Counted from the stretch's first letter, positions 1 through 6,919 are shown. The stretch: DNA of 10,000 nt from Methanospirillum hungatei (GCF_020216685.1 NZ_JAIWNS010000011.1:1-10000), one strand, 5' to 3'. Notes: generated by a model not told the origin, from the sequence alone. Program-made: numbers and translations.

Positions 1-153
1 GACCCACGTTTTTGAATTATTATGAGGATTTTTGTTCCGTTAGCTTCCTTGTACAGGGCGACATGACTCCCCTTACCTTGATATGGTGCTTCTTGAAAAC
101 CATTTTTTAAACTAATTTATAAGGGCATTTGAAGAAACCTGTGGTAGTTTCAC
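1..153 (-). pseudogene. hicA: HicA-family toxin (mRNA interferase), disrupted by a stop and a frameshift; runs off the left edge
   Basis: The gene begins with GTG at 153-151, sharing GTGA with the hicB stop. The first frame reads VKLPQVSSNALIN and then a TAG stop at codon 14 (112-114). Shifted by one frame, the sequence resumes as GFQEAPYQGKGSHVALYK and continues to ANGTKILIIIQKRG at the window edge without another stop. Both pieces fit successive parts of HicA: the KLPxVSxxxLIK amino-terminal strand and helix, then the core with the GSH motif that holds the active-site histidine. Compared with the usual spacing between these parts, about two bases appear to be missing between roughly 97 and 118. 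The second frame has no ATG, GTG or TTG from which the core could start, so no complete toxin is expected unless a frameshift or sequencing error intervenes. HicA normally cleaves mRNA and is held inactive by HicB. The carboxyl end lies outside the window. Confidence 0.82.
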
Positions 154-389
154 GCTGCTTCAACCTCGATCACCGAAGTAAATTTTTCTGATGAGGTTAT
201 TGAAGGGAGAGCATCTGTTAAGATTCCAAGAAACTCAGCATTTTTTAGCCAGAGATCAATCGCTTCACGGAGGTTATCAAGAGCTTCCTTTGGGGTGTCA
301 CCACAGGATGCAACTTCGATTTCCACACATTTTGAAACGTAGACTCCCTCCTCTTCCCAAATCAGGGTTGTAAATTGATATCTTTTCAT
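150..389 (-). CDS. hicB: HicB-family antitoxin
   Basis: A 79-residue protein with the compact HicB partial RNase-H-like fold: strand residues KRYQFTTLIW, then EEEGVYVSKCVEIEVASCGDT and the helix PKEALDNLREAIDLWLK. The motif order (E-G-x-Y-V-x-x-C, then G-D-T, then E-A-L-x-N-L-x-E-A-I) is typical of HicB antitoxins of about 70-80 residues that lack a separate DNA-binding domain. Known role: binds and neutralises HicA and often autorepresses the operon. The ATG at 389-387 is preceded by GAGGT with 7 bases of spacing. Its TGA overlaps the GTG of hicA, so hicB comes first in the operon. The partner is broken here, so this antitoxin may be orphaned; it may still act on HicA toxins elsewhere or may itself be decaying. 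The reading frame is intact. Confidence 0.85.
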   Translation of the reverse strand: MKRYQFTTLIWEEEGVYVSKCVEIEVASCGDTPKEALDNLREAIDLWLKNAEFLGILTDALPSITSSEKFTSVIEVEAA

Positions 390-396
390 CTGCCTG

Positions 397-444
397 ACCT
401 CGTTTATTCTCTCTCATATATTCTTTTTTCTGCTTTTAAAATTG
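397..444 (-). promoter_or_regulatory. Probable hicBA promoter and ribosome-binding site
   Basis: On the minus strand there are two TATA-like stretches: TTTTAAAAG near 432-441 and GAATATATG at 415-423. The first would place a start site roughly 20 bases before the hicB ATG and leave room for the GAGGT Shine-Dalgarno at 401-397. The second would give an almost leaderless transcript. I cannot tell which is used. Confidence 0.4.
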
Positions 445-495
445 TCAGGAGAGAGTAGTGAATCTATTTCCTGGCTTAAAAATTCAACATGGGCC

Positions 496-503
496 AAAAA
501 AAA
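496..503 (-). terminator. Oligo-T terminator after echF
   Basis: Eight consecutive T on the minus strand begin 7 bases past the echF TAA stop. Archaeal RNA polymerase commonly terminates at such U-tracts without a hairpin. The position fits the end of the ech operon and separates it from hicBA downstream on the same strand. Confidence 0.6.
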
Positions 504-510
504 GTATACA

Positions 511-891
511 TTAACCCGCAACCTCTTCTCCCTGCCCCTCTTTCTTCTCAGGTTCAGGCCCGGTAACGGTCACAATCGTTGCCTCTGTCGTTGGCGGAAG
601 ATAGATCTGCTCAATGGAAAGACAATCTTTCGGGCAGTAACTCACACAACACCCACAGATAACACACTGAAACTGGTTCAATCTCCAGGTCCGATCTGGT
701 TTACTGACTTCAATTGCATCTGCAGGACAATGCATCCGGCACAGACCACAGAAGATACAATCATCAATAGTGATAACAAGGTGTCCACGGGTTACCGGCG
801 TCACCTTTGCGGGCTGGTATGGATATCTGATCGTTGCAGGTCCTTTGACAAGGTTTTTCAGGACGGTCAGGGCCATAACTCCTACTTTCAT
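511..891 (-). CDS. echF: Ech hydrogenase subunit F, two-[4Fe-4S] electron-transfer protein
   Basis: NuoI/ferredoxin-like subunit, 126 residues from the ATG at 891-889. Two CxxCxxCxxxCP motifs bind two [4Fe-4S] clusters: C45, C48, C51, C55 in CIFCGLCRMHCP, and C76, C79, C82, C86 in CVICGCCVSYCP. In Ech, EchF carries electrons between soluble ferredoxin and the proximal cluster in EchC. The frame stays open upstream to a TTG at 912 inside echE, but the ATG is more plausible: it lies 5 bases after the echE stop, with GGAG 11 bases upstream. A GTG at 894 would be spaced 8 bases from GGAG and is also possible. After the second cluster there is a short charged, flexible tail (GPEPEKKEGQGEEVAG), which is not part of the ferredoxin fold. 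Last gene of the operon, followed by a T8 tract. Confidence 0.93.
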   Translation of the reverse strand: MKVGVMALTVLKNLVKGPATIRYPYQPAKVTPVTRGHLVITIDDCIFCGLCRMHCPADAIEVSKPDRTWRLNQFQCVICGCCVSYCPKDCLSIEQIYLPPTTEATIVTVTGPEPEKKEGQGEEVAG

Positions 892-896
892 CACAA

Positions 897-1976
897 TCAC
901 CGCTCCATACAACCGATACAGGGATCAATGGTCAGCACGATAACCGGAACATCGGCAAGTTCACATCCGGCCAGCATCTGGACAAGAGCAGGAACATTCG
1001 CAAGCGTCGGGGTCCTGACCCGGTGCCGTGCCAGATTCTTCTTCCCGTTCGCCTTCACGTAATGAATGACCTCTCCCCGTGGCTGCTCTGCCCGTGCATA
1101 GTATTCACCGGACGGGTTACCTTTGACCGGAACCATGATATCTCCGGCAGGAATCCGGTCAATGGCATTCTCGATAAGGTCAAGCGAGGTGAAGAGTTCC
1201 TCTGCTCTCACCATGCACCGTGCATAACAATCAGCCTCATCTCTGACAACTGGTTTGAAATCCAGTTCATCATAGGCACCATACCCGGTTGATCTCACAT
1301 CTACAGCATGCCCGCTGCCCCTGATGACCGGACCGACTGCCCCAAGATCCCATGCCTTATCTTTTGGGAGTATACCAATCCCCTTGGTTCTGGTCTGAAC
1401 CGTCAGGTCTTCATCAAAGATACGGGTCAGTTCTGTAAAGTCATCCCGTAAACTAGGGATTTCACTCAGAATCCGCTTCAACTCTGCTGCATCCATATCC
1501 CTGCTGACACCACCGACCCGGTTTACTCCCTGAATGACCCGGCCTCCGGTTGTCCGCTCCAGCACATCAAGAATCTTCTCCCTTACTTTCCAGCAGTTCA
1601 TAAAGAGGTTTTCATACCCCATCCCATCTGCAAAACACCCAAGCCAGAGGAGATGGCTGTGCATACGGGAGTATTCTGACCATATTGCCCGAAGAAACTC
1701 AGCACGTCTGGGAATTTCAATCCCCATTATCTGTTCTACTCCCTGGCAGTAGGTTGCCCCGTGAATGAAACTGCATATACCGCAGATCCGTTCGGATATG
1801 AAGACATAGTCCTTGTAATCACGCTTCTCTACAAGTTTTTCAAGACCACGGTGGACATACCCGATGGAGGGGATTGCCTCAACGACCCGTTCATCTTCCA
1901 GAACGAGGTCAAGATGGATGGGCTCAGGAAGGACCGGGTGCTGAGGTCCGAACGGGACGATAATCTGTTTACTCAT
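897..1976 (-). CDS. echE: Ech hydrogenase subunit E, [NiFe] catalytic large subunit
   Basis: A 359-residue homologue of NuoD and of the large subunit of group 4 [NiFe] hydrogenases. The nickel ligands are all visible: the amino-terminal motif RICGICSFIH gives C65 and C68, and the carboxyl-terminal DPCIGCMER gives C353 and C356. GPQHPVLPEP near residue 10 and HRGLE at 42-46 are also family hallmarks. It oxidises or produces H2 at the Ni-Fe site and passes electrons to EchC. The protein ends three residues after the last cysteine, exactly where the maturation protease cuts other [NiFe] hydrogenases, so there is no removable tail. The ATG is preceded by GGAGGG with 5 bases of spacing. The gene overlaps the end of echD by 8 bases and stops 5 bases before the chosen echF start. 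Because it keeps all four cysteines, it is a hydrogenase and not a respiratory-complex NuoD. Confidence 0.97.
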   Translation of the reverse strand: MSKQIIVPFGPQHPVLPEPIHLDLVLEDERVVEAIPSIGYVHRGLEKLVEKRDYKDYVFISERICGICSFIHGATYCQGVEQIMGIEIPRRAEFLRAIWSEYSRMHSHLLWLGCFADGMGYENLFMNCWKVREKILDVLERTTGGRVIQGVNRVGGVSRDMDAAELKRILSEIPSLRDDFTELTRIFDEDLTVQTRTKGIGILPKDKAWDLGAVGPVIRGSGHAVDVRSTGYGAYDELDFKPVVRDEADCYARCMVRAEELFTSLDLIENAIDRIPAGDIMVPVKGNPSGEYYARAEQPRGEVIHYVKANGKKNLARHRVRTPTLANVPALVQMLAGCELADVPVIVLTIDPCIGCMER

Positions 1977-2358
1977 GCTGGCCCTCCGGTTTCTTTTTCA
2001 CAACCGATATCTGTGACGATCCAAAGGGGTGGGGAATACTGGTTCTGATAAAGGTTCCTTTGTAATCGATTGCAATTCCGGTGAAGGGAATTCCAAAGAG
2101 GTCTGCAATCTCATTCTCATACACGAATGAGGCAAGATAAATGCGGGAGATACTTGGGATTGGTTTATCAGGGGAGGCAGGGATCCGAAGGTGAGTCAAA
2201 GTCAGATCCTTATCAAAACTATAGGTCACCTCAAAAGCCTCTCCTTCTGCTGCACAACTGATCTGGACCAGGCGGTATCCGTCATCATGGAAGGAATGAA
2301 CCCGGTTTATGAGGTCCTCGACTGCAATGGTCTCGATTGTCTGCTGTGGCTGCTTCAT
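1969..2358 (-). CDS. echD: Ech hydrogenase subunit D, NuoC-like connector
   Basis: A 129-residue protein with the conserved NuoC/30-kDa motif ENEIADLFGI at residues 81-90, preceded by a mixed alpha/beta region and followed by a basic tail. It has no cysteine clusters, as expected: in group 4 hydrogenases this subunit is structural and sits next to the large subunit. It is short compared with bacterial NuoC but in the usual range for EchD. The ATG at 2358 overlaps the echC stop as ATGA and is preceded by GGAGGGG with 5 bases of spacing, so translation is probably coupled to echC. Its TAA lies 8 bases inside echE. Confidence 0.92.
   Translation of the reverse strand: MKQPQQTIETIAVEDLINRVHSFHDDGYRLVQISCAAEGEAFEVTYSFDKDLTLTHLRIPASPDKPIPSISRIYLASFVYENEIADLFGIPFTGIAIDYKGTFIRTSIPHPFGSSQISVVKKKPEGQHE
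1982..1987 (-). promoter_or_regulatory. Shine-Dalgarno for echE
   Basis: GGAGGG on the minus strand lies 5 bases before the echE ATG, inside the end of echD. It fixes the echE start and suggests translational coupling with echD. Confidence 0.75.
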
Positions 2359-2801
2359 ACCGTCCCCTCCACTCCTGCGTTCATAGCATGCCGTTTCTGT
2401 TCAAGTATCCCAAGAGCCTGCACGATACCATCGATGATCGACTCAGGCCGTGCAGCACACCCGGGGACATAGACGTCAACCGGGATGACCGTTGCAACAC
2501 CCCCTGAAATATTGTAGCATTCTCTGAATACTCCGCCGGAGCATGCACAGATCCCAACCGCAACAACAACCTTCGGATGAGGCATCTGCTCATAGATGTT
2601 CTGCACAACTTCTTTGTTTATTTCATTAACACCACCGGTTATGACGAATATATCAGCATGTTTTGGGTTTCCGGTGTTGAGAATCCCAAACCGCTCTACA
2701 TCATAGAGTGGAGTCAGACAGGCCAGTACCTCAATATCACAGCCATTACAGCTTGAGGCATCATAATGAATTATCCAGGGTGATTTCTGTAGGTATGACA
2801 T
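2355..2801 (-). CDS. echC: Ech hydrogenase subunit C, small subunit with the proximal [4Fe-4S] cluster
   Basis: NuoB-like small subunit, 148 residues from the ATG at 2801. The four cluster ligands are recognisable in order: the pair in SCNGCDIE near the amino end (C18 and C21), the cysteine of VGICACSGG (C85), and VPGCAARPE (C115). This subunit relays electrons between the Ni-Fe site of EchE and the clusters of EchF. The start is uncertain. A GTG at 2810 would overlap the echB stop as GTGA and add three residues, but has no Shine-Dalgarno. The ATG at 2801 is 5 bases past the stop, with a GTGA ribosome-binding-like motif 5 bases before it. Family members usually start a few residues before KSPW, which either choice satisfies. 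It overlaps echD by 4 bases. Confidence 0.95.
   Translation of the reverse strand: MSYLQKSPWIIHYDASSCNGCDIEVLACLTPLYDVERFGILNTGNPKHADIFVITGGVNEINKEVVQNIYEQMPHPKVVVAVGICACSGGVFRECYNISGGVATVIPVDVYVPGCAARPESIIDGIVQALGILEQKRHAMNAGVEGTV
2364..2370 (-). promoter_or_regulatory. Shine-Dalgarno for echD
   Basis: GGAGGGG on the minus strand lies 5 bases before the echD ATG, inside the last codons of echC. It supports the ATG that overlaps the echC stop. Confidence 0.75.
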
Positions 2802-2806
2802 GATTC

Positions 2807-3664
2807 TCACATAATTGAAAGGGCAAAGATATTTCCTGCTCCGGCAACGAGGGTAACAAACCAGGCACTGGTCATGGCATCCTGCCAGCGGACACGCGAT
2901 GTACAGTTATCAACCAGGATCTCAAGCACCATGATAATGATAATTGCACAGATGCACAGCCAGAGATTATCACCAAAGAACAGCCATATAAATCCGAGCA
3001 TCACGACAAGCTCATAGATATGGGCCAGTTCAACCATGGCAAGAGTCCGACCGGAAAACTCTGTCGTGCTTCCCTTTACAAGTTCCTGATGTGCATGATG
3101 TGAGGTTGCCAGATCGAATGGTGATTTCCTGAGTTTAAACGTTAATATATAGATAAACCCGAGGAACACTCCCGGCAGAAGCAGTATGGGAAGACCTGGA
3201 TGGTTTGCCATATCCCCGATCAGGAATGAACCATTCACCTGGTATAGTCCGATGGCTGCAATGATGATCATCGGTTCGACTGCCATCAGCTGGATAAGTT
3301 CCCGCTCAGCTCCAATATGGGCATACGGCGAGTACGACACATACGCACCAAGCACCAGGAACACATGCCCGAGCGTAAAGGCGAATATGACAAGTAAGAT
3401 GTCTCCTCCACCAAAGAAGAGTGCACCGGTGAATATAATGAATATGAGATAGCAGAAGATGAAAAAACTCTGTGCTCCCCATACTGCAACCTGTTTCTTC
3501 TGGAATAATTTACGGATATCATACCAGGGCTGGAGAACCGGCGGTCCGACTCTCCCCTGCATCCGTGCAGTCAGTATCCTGTCAAGCCCGGTGATGAGTA
3601 TGCCGACAACCGGTGCAAGTATGATAAACAACGCTGCTGCAATGAACGGATCCATGGAATTCAC
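2807..3664 (-). CDS. echB: Ech hydrogenase subunit B, NuoH-like membrane subunit
   Basis: A 285-residue, very hydrophobic protein with several predicted membrane helices (for example residues 6-26, 66-84, 88-110, 125-142, 158-176, 213-231, 235-252 and 266-284). Conserved NuoH-family loops are visible: ARMQGRVGPPVLQPWYDIRK at 33-52, GAERELIQLMAVEP at 118-131, and TTEFSGRTLAMVELAHIYE at 200-218. In group 4 hydrogenases these charged loops join the soluble hydrogenase module to the ion-pumping arm. The start is GTG at 3664, with GGAGGTG 4 bases upstream; an ATG three codons later is too far from that site. The GTG overlaps the echA stop as GTGA. Confidence 0.95.
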   Translation of the reverse strand: MNSMDPFIAAALFIILAPVVGILITGLDRILTARMQGRVGPPVLQPWYDIRKLFQKKQVAVWGAQSFFIFCYLIFIIFTGALFFGGGDILLVIFAFTLGHVFLVLGAYVSYSPYAHIGAERELIQLMAVEPMIIIAAIGLYQVNGSFLIGDMANHPGLPILLLPGVFLGFIYILTFKLRKSPFDLATSHHAHQELVKGSTTEFSGRTLAMVELAHIYELVVMLGFIWLFFGDNLWLCICAIIIIMVLEILVDNCTSRVRWQDAMTSAWFVTLVAGAGNIFALSIM

Positions 3665-5595
3665 AGGCCACCTCCGATGATCAGAATATTGAGGAGCAGG
3701 ACAATCAGGAAGATACCCATTCCCACACTGATGCGGGAGAGGCGTTCTTCTCCGAATATCCGGTCCAGGTAGTAGTTAGACAGTGCTATCTCCCGGTTAA
3801 TCCCACAGCTTCCCATGAATGCAGTGCTTCCGCCTTCCGGAATACCACACAGATACCGGGGAACCCGCCGTGCAGAATGCGTGAACCGGGCAAGAGAGAA
3901 CGGCATGATGAGTACTAAGAACAGCATCATGAACATGATCTCAATATTACTCAAGGAGATAAGATCGGTGACCGACTGATACATGGTCAAAAGCCAGGGT
4001 TCTATCAGGTACCATGAGATGATCGGAAACCCGAAACAGACTCCGATGGTAAGTGCTGAGAGAATGTAGAGAATATTCTTTTCAGATCTCGGTATATGGG
4101 ATTCGTCTTTTGTCTGTGGTTCCCCGACGGCTATGAGTTTTCCCATCCATTTTGCCCAGAAGAATGCGGTAATCCCGCTGCCATACGCGATGATGATGAC
4201 CAGGAGAATTCCGTATGGAGGGACTGACTCCACAAAGGCATGAAGGGACGCCCATTTTGAGATGAGCATACCAAACGGTGCCAGAAACATACCGGCAATT
4301 CCGATCAGGATCATCATGGTAATCCGGGGCATCTTTGTAACAAGTCCGGTCATGTCTTCTATATCCCTGCTATGGATCTGATGCTCCACAGTTCCCACCG
4401 AAAGGAAGAGCAAAGATTTCGCTATGGCATGGAAGACGATCAGAAGGATTGCGGCCCAGAGTGCTTCTGCGGTTCCGACACCACAACATGCAACAATCAG
4501 TCCCAGGTTTGCAATAGTTGAATACGCAAGGACCTTTTTTGCATTGCTCTGGGATATGGCGATAGCAGATGCGGCAAGGAAGGTGATCCCCCCGATAAGG
4601 GCAATGAGGATTCCTACAATCTGTCCTTCAAAGACAGGAGCAAACCGTGCAATAATATAGACTCCTGCTTTCACCATGGTGCTTGAGTGAAGAAGGGCTG
4701 AAACCGGGGTTGGTGCAACCATTGCTCCGACAAGCCATGAAGAAAAGGGGAATTGTGCTGATTTTGCAAGTCCTGCAACGGCTATGAGTCCTGCGGGAAT
4801 AAGGGCAATACCAGGTCCTGCAGTTACCAGTTCATGAAGTCCGATATATTGTGATCCCTGGCCAAGGAAAATTACCAGAAACGCAACCGGAATACATGCC
4901 CCTCCGACCAGGTTAAAGAGCAGTGCCCTGAAGGCATTCTTTACGGCTTCATCTGTCTCCGGATATCTGATAAGCAGGAATGAACAGAGTGTGGTTATCT
5001 CCCAGAAGAAAAACAGCCAGAGAAGGTTGTTTGAGAAGACCACTCCGAACATTGCCGAAAGGAAGAGGAACATGATTCCGAAGAACCGGGGCCTCTTATC
5101 CGGGCGGTCCGGGTGCTCTGCATGATATTCACGCATGTATCCTAGGGCGTACACACAGATGAGGCCTCCAATGACTCCGATAATCGCAGCCATGATCCCT
5201 GAAAGTTGATCCGAAAATAATTCCGGAATATGGGCATGGTCTGCGAGTGCCAGATATTCGACGGCACACAGGAGAATAAGCTGGAGGATGGTGATGCCAA
5301 AAACCAGATACTGCCGTGCTTTCAGACTGACAGAGATGATATACCCACTTATGAGGATATCACCAATAAAAATGAGTATACCAATCATATCGACCGGAAC
5401 AGAGTAGTATACTGCCTGGGTGGTGATACTGTCTGCAAGGGTAATGAGAGAAGCAATCCCAACCAGGACTGCTCCACTTATAACTGCCGCTCTTCTGAAA
5501 TTCTCGCCCTGAATGAGTGTCAAAAGGCCAGCCATCAGAAGAGGAAAGAGTATCAGGAAGATGAGCAGTTCCATGTATGTATCGTTTGAGAGCAT
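3661..5595 (-). CDS. echA: Ech hydrogenase subunit A, NuoL/antiporter-like ion-translocating subunit
   Basis: A 644-residue membrane protein, first gene of the operon, with the proton-antiporter (NuoL/M/N, MrpA) core. Residues expected for the ion channel are present: E199 in FFFWEITTL, K278 in GLAKSAQFPF, H303 and K309 in LLHSSTMVKAG, H389 and K393 in FHAIAKSLL. PTPVSALLHSS is a strong family signature. Additional helices at the amino and carboxyl ends match the long EchA type better than the roughly 500-residue NuoM or NuoN. It couples hydrogenase turnover to H+ or Na+ movement; the ion cannot be assigned from sequence. The ATG at 5595 has no clear Shine-Dalgarno; an in-frame ATG at codon 8 is an alternative. 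The region upstream is a 451-base gap with repeats. Confidence 0.95.
   Translation of the reverse strand: MLSNDTYMELLIFLILFPLLMAGLLTLIQGENFRRAAVISGAVLVGIASLITLADSITTQAVYYSVPVDMIGILIFIGDILISGYIISVSLKARQYLVFGITILQLILLCAVEYLALADHAHIPELFSDQLSGIMAAIIGVIGGLICVYALGYMREYHAEHPDRPDKRPRFFGIMFLFLSAMFGVVFSNNLLWLFFFWEITTLCSFLLIRYPETDEAVKNAFRALLFNLVGGACIPVAFLVIFLGQGSQYIGLHELVTAGPGIALIPAGLIAVAGLAKSAQFPFSSWLVGAMVAPTPVSALLHSSTMVKAGVYIIARFAPVFEGQIVGILIALIGGITFLAASAIAISQSNAKKVLAYSTIANLGLIVACCGVGTAEALWAAILLIVFHAIAKSLLFLSVGTVEHQIHSRDIEDMTGLVTKMPRITMMILIGIAGMFLAPFGMLISKWASLHAFVESVPPYGILLVIIIAYGSGITAFFWAKWMGKLIAVGEPQTKDESHIPRSEKNILYILSALTIGVCFGFPIISWYLIEPWLLTMYQSVTDLISLSNIEIMFMMLFLVLIMPFSLARFTHSARRVPRYLCGIPEGGSTAFMGSCGINREIALSNYYLDRIFGEERLSRISVGMGIFLIVLLLNILIIGGGL
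3669..3675 (-). promoter_or_regulatory. Shine-Dalgarno deciding the GTG start of echB
   Basis: GGAGGTG on the minus strand lies 4 bases before GTG 3664 and 13 bases before the next in-frame ATG. The spacing favours GTG. The site lies within the last codons of echA, which encode the glycine-rich end. Confidence 0.75.
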
Positions 5596-6046
5596 GGATA
5601 TTTATCATTATTTATCATGACAGTTGGTAGGAATGAAGATGAATACAAAGGTAATTTATGTGTTTTTATTTTGATTCAGAACGAAAGAAAAGACCATTCG
5701 TGAATTGTCGATGTTTTTATTCTCCGTTATGCATACGAGGCTCCCTCTTACAAAATGATCTGCTCTGGAGATTTTGTGTGGATAATAGTAGGTTAATATG
5801 CCCTTATTTCAGAAAAAGAACTTTTATTTAGTGTTGTCAATAATTATCTGTGCACGCAGAAAAAATTAAGGTTAATTCTTGATTCAATTACGATGATCTA
5901 CGATTATGTTGTTTTTATAGAGGGGTGCTATTCTGGTCTGAAGCCGGAGTATAATTCTATAGGAGTATGCTCCAAAAAGAGAATAGCGTGGCTCTATTTG
6001 AATGTCGATCATTTACAATTATGGTATGGATATCATACATGGGATG
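5596..6046 (-). promoter_or_regulatory. ech upstream region: AT-rich, non-coding, repeat-containing
   Basis: I see no credible gene in these 451 bases. The region lies between the stop of the nitroreductase gene and the echA start, both on the minus strand, so it should hold the nitroreductase 3' end and the ech promoter. On the minus strand, AATAAAAACACATAAATT (5654-5671) is the best TATA-like stretch, which would give a leader of about 30-40 bases. Other structure: a 10-base tandem repeat at 5599-5618; TGTTTTTAT copies at 5661, 5712 and 5910 on the plus strand; an AATTAA-GG-TTAATT dyad at 5864-5877; and a possible nested stem at 5954-5984 (ATTCT...AGAAT around GGAG...CTCC). A T5 tract on the minus strand at 5974-5978 might help end the upstream transcript. 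The promoter call rests on position and base composition only. Confidence 0.5.
5599..5618. repeat. Perfect tandem repeat of a 10-base unit before echA
   Basis: TATTTATCAT occurs twice head to tail on the plus strand (5599-5608 and 5609-5618), reading as ATGATAAATA twice on the minus strand. It ends 3 bases before the echA ATG. The 10-base period puts both copies on the same face of the DNA, as for paired protein-binding sites. In the transcript it would make the leader next to the start codon A/U-rich and unstructured. Confidence 0.8.
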
Positions 6047-6880
6047 TCACCCGTTCCATCGGACCTTTGCAGGTTCCCGTGGGGGGATGGCATAGTGCCG
6101 TAAAGCCGGATACCCGATGAGAAGAACTGTTTGTGGGATGGTACCTTCGGGAAGATCCATGACAGGCAGGACTTTTGGAGACCATTCTGCTGCCCGTTTT
6201 ATTATCCCGGCCCAGCAGGTTCCAAGACCGTACACTTGGGCGATCAGGTCAAGGTAACTGGTTGCAATAAGAGCATCGGTTGGTGCTGTAGGGTCACTGG
6301 CTCTTGAGTATGTCATGAGGAGATGGGGAGCCCCGTGCGTGATAAGGTCCCTTCCTTTCTCCCACTCCCCGGTAATATAGGGAAATGATGAACCGATGGC
6401 AAATTCATGAAGTCTTTGTTCTTCTATCATCCGGTTCATCCATGAGATGATTGCTGATCCAACAGACTTTACAATGCTGGTATCATAGATGACCTGCCAT
6501 TGGACGGTCTGCAGGTTCATTGCTGATGGAGCATACCTGACAATATCAAACAGGTTTTCAAGAACCTCGCGAGGAATGACTTTTTTCTGATATTGTCTGG
6601 TTGACCTGCGGGAGGTCACAAGGGTTTTGATCTGGTCAGGAGTAACCGGTTTTTCAGAGAGCACGGGAACGGTTTGTCTTTCTCCATAACCGGACAATCG
6701 TATTGCAGATGAGGGACAGAATGCGATGCAATGACCGCACCGGCTGCAGGGAGGAGCATTCGGATTCAGATCCGGATATCCGGATTCATCGCTTTTTATG
6801 ACCGAAAACATGCAGACTTTACCGCATATTCCACAGGCTGTACAGGCTTCTCTGTTCATAAGTACCGGAGGTTGATACAT
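6047..6880 (-). CDS. Ferredoxin-nitroreductase fusion (2x[4Fe-4S] plus FMN nitroreductase-like domain)
   Basis: A 277-residue protein from the ATG at 6880. An amino-terminal dicluster ferredoxin domain has C13, C16, C19, C23 (CTACGICGKVC) and C45, C48, C51, C55 (CSRCGHCIAFC). A nitroreductase-fold domain follows, with the FMN-contacting RRSTRQY at 91-97, YAPSAMN at 116-122 and GLGTCWAG at 218-225, and a carboxyl end IPPREPAKVRW typical of the family. It is probably a cytosolic flavoenzyme whose FMN is fed electrons through its own clusters, likely from ferredoxin; the substrate is unknown. The start is a judgement. The frame is open to an ATG at 6991 (314 residues), but the extra 37 residues do not resemble a domain, and a TATA-like CTTTATAAG at 6920-6928 lies inside them, about 40 bases before ATG 6880. 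An ATG at 6916 is less likely. It is on the ech strand but separated by 451 bases, so cotranscription is doubtful. Confidence 0.88.
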   Translation of the reverse strand: MYQPPVLMNREACTACGICGKVCMFSVIKSDESGYPDLNPNAPPCSRCGHCIAFCPSSAIRLSGYGERQTVPVLSEKPVTPDQIKTLVTSRRSTRQYQKKVIPREVLENLFDIVRYAPSAMNLQTVQWQVIYDTSIVKSVGSAIISWMNRMIEEQRLHEFAIGSSFPYITGEWEKGRDLITHGAPHLLMTYSRASDPTAPTDALIATSYLDLIAQVYGLGTCWAGIIKRAAEWSPKVLPVMDLPEGTIPQTVLLIGYPALRHYAIPPREPAKVRWNG

Positions 6881-6919
6881 ACTCGTTCCATGTCCTATGT
6901 GTCTGTTCACGTTCATGAA

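Noticed and set aside
442..1062. A 206-codon open frame on the plus strand opposite echF and the end of echE
   Set aside because: It lies antisense to strongly conserved cysteine-motif proteins, has no ribosome-binding site, and its translation resembles no family; it is a shadow of the real genes.
5954..5984. Nested dyad with GGAG/CTCC core that could be a small structured RNA
   Set aside because: Only 4-5 base pairs in each stem, with an asymmetric interior; this is expected by chance in such DNA.
6024..6038. GTATG-GATAT-CATAC inverted repeat just after the nitroreductase stop
   Set aside because: A 5-pair stem without a following T-tract on the minus strand is too weak to call a terminator.
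5893..6120. A 75-codon plus-strand frame in the ech upstream gap
   Set aside because: It runs into the end of the nitroreductase gene, has no Shine-Dalgarno or clear TATA box, and its composition does not look like a conserved protein.
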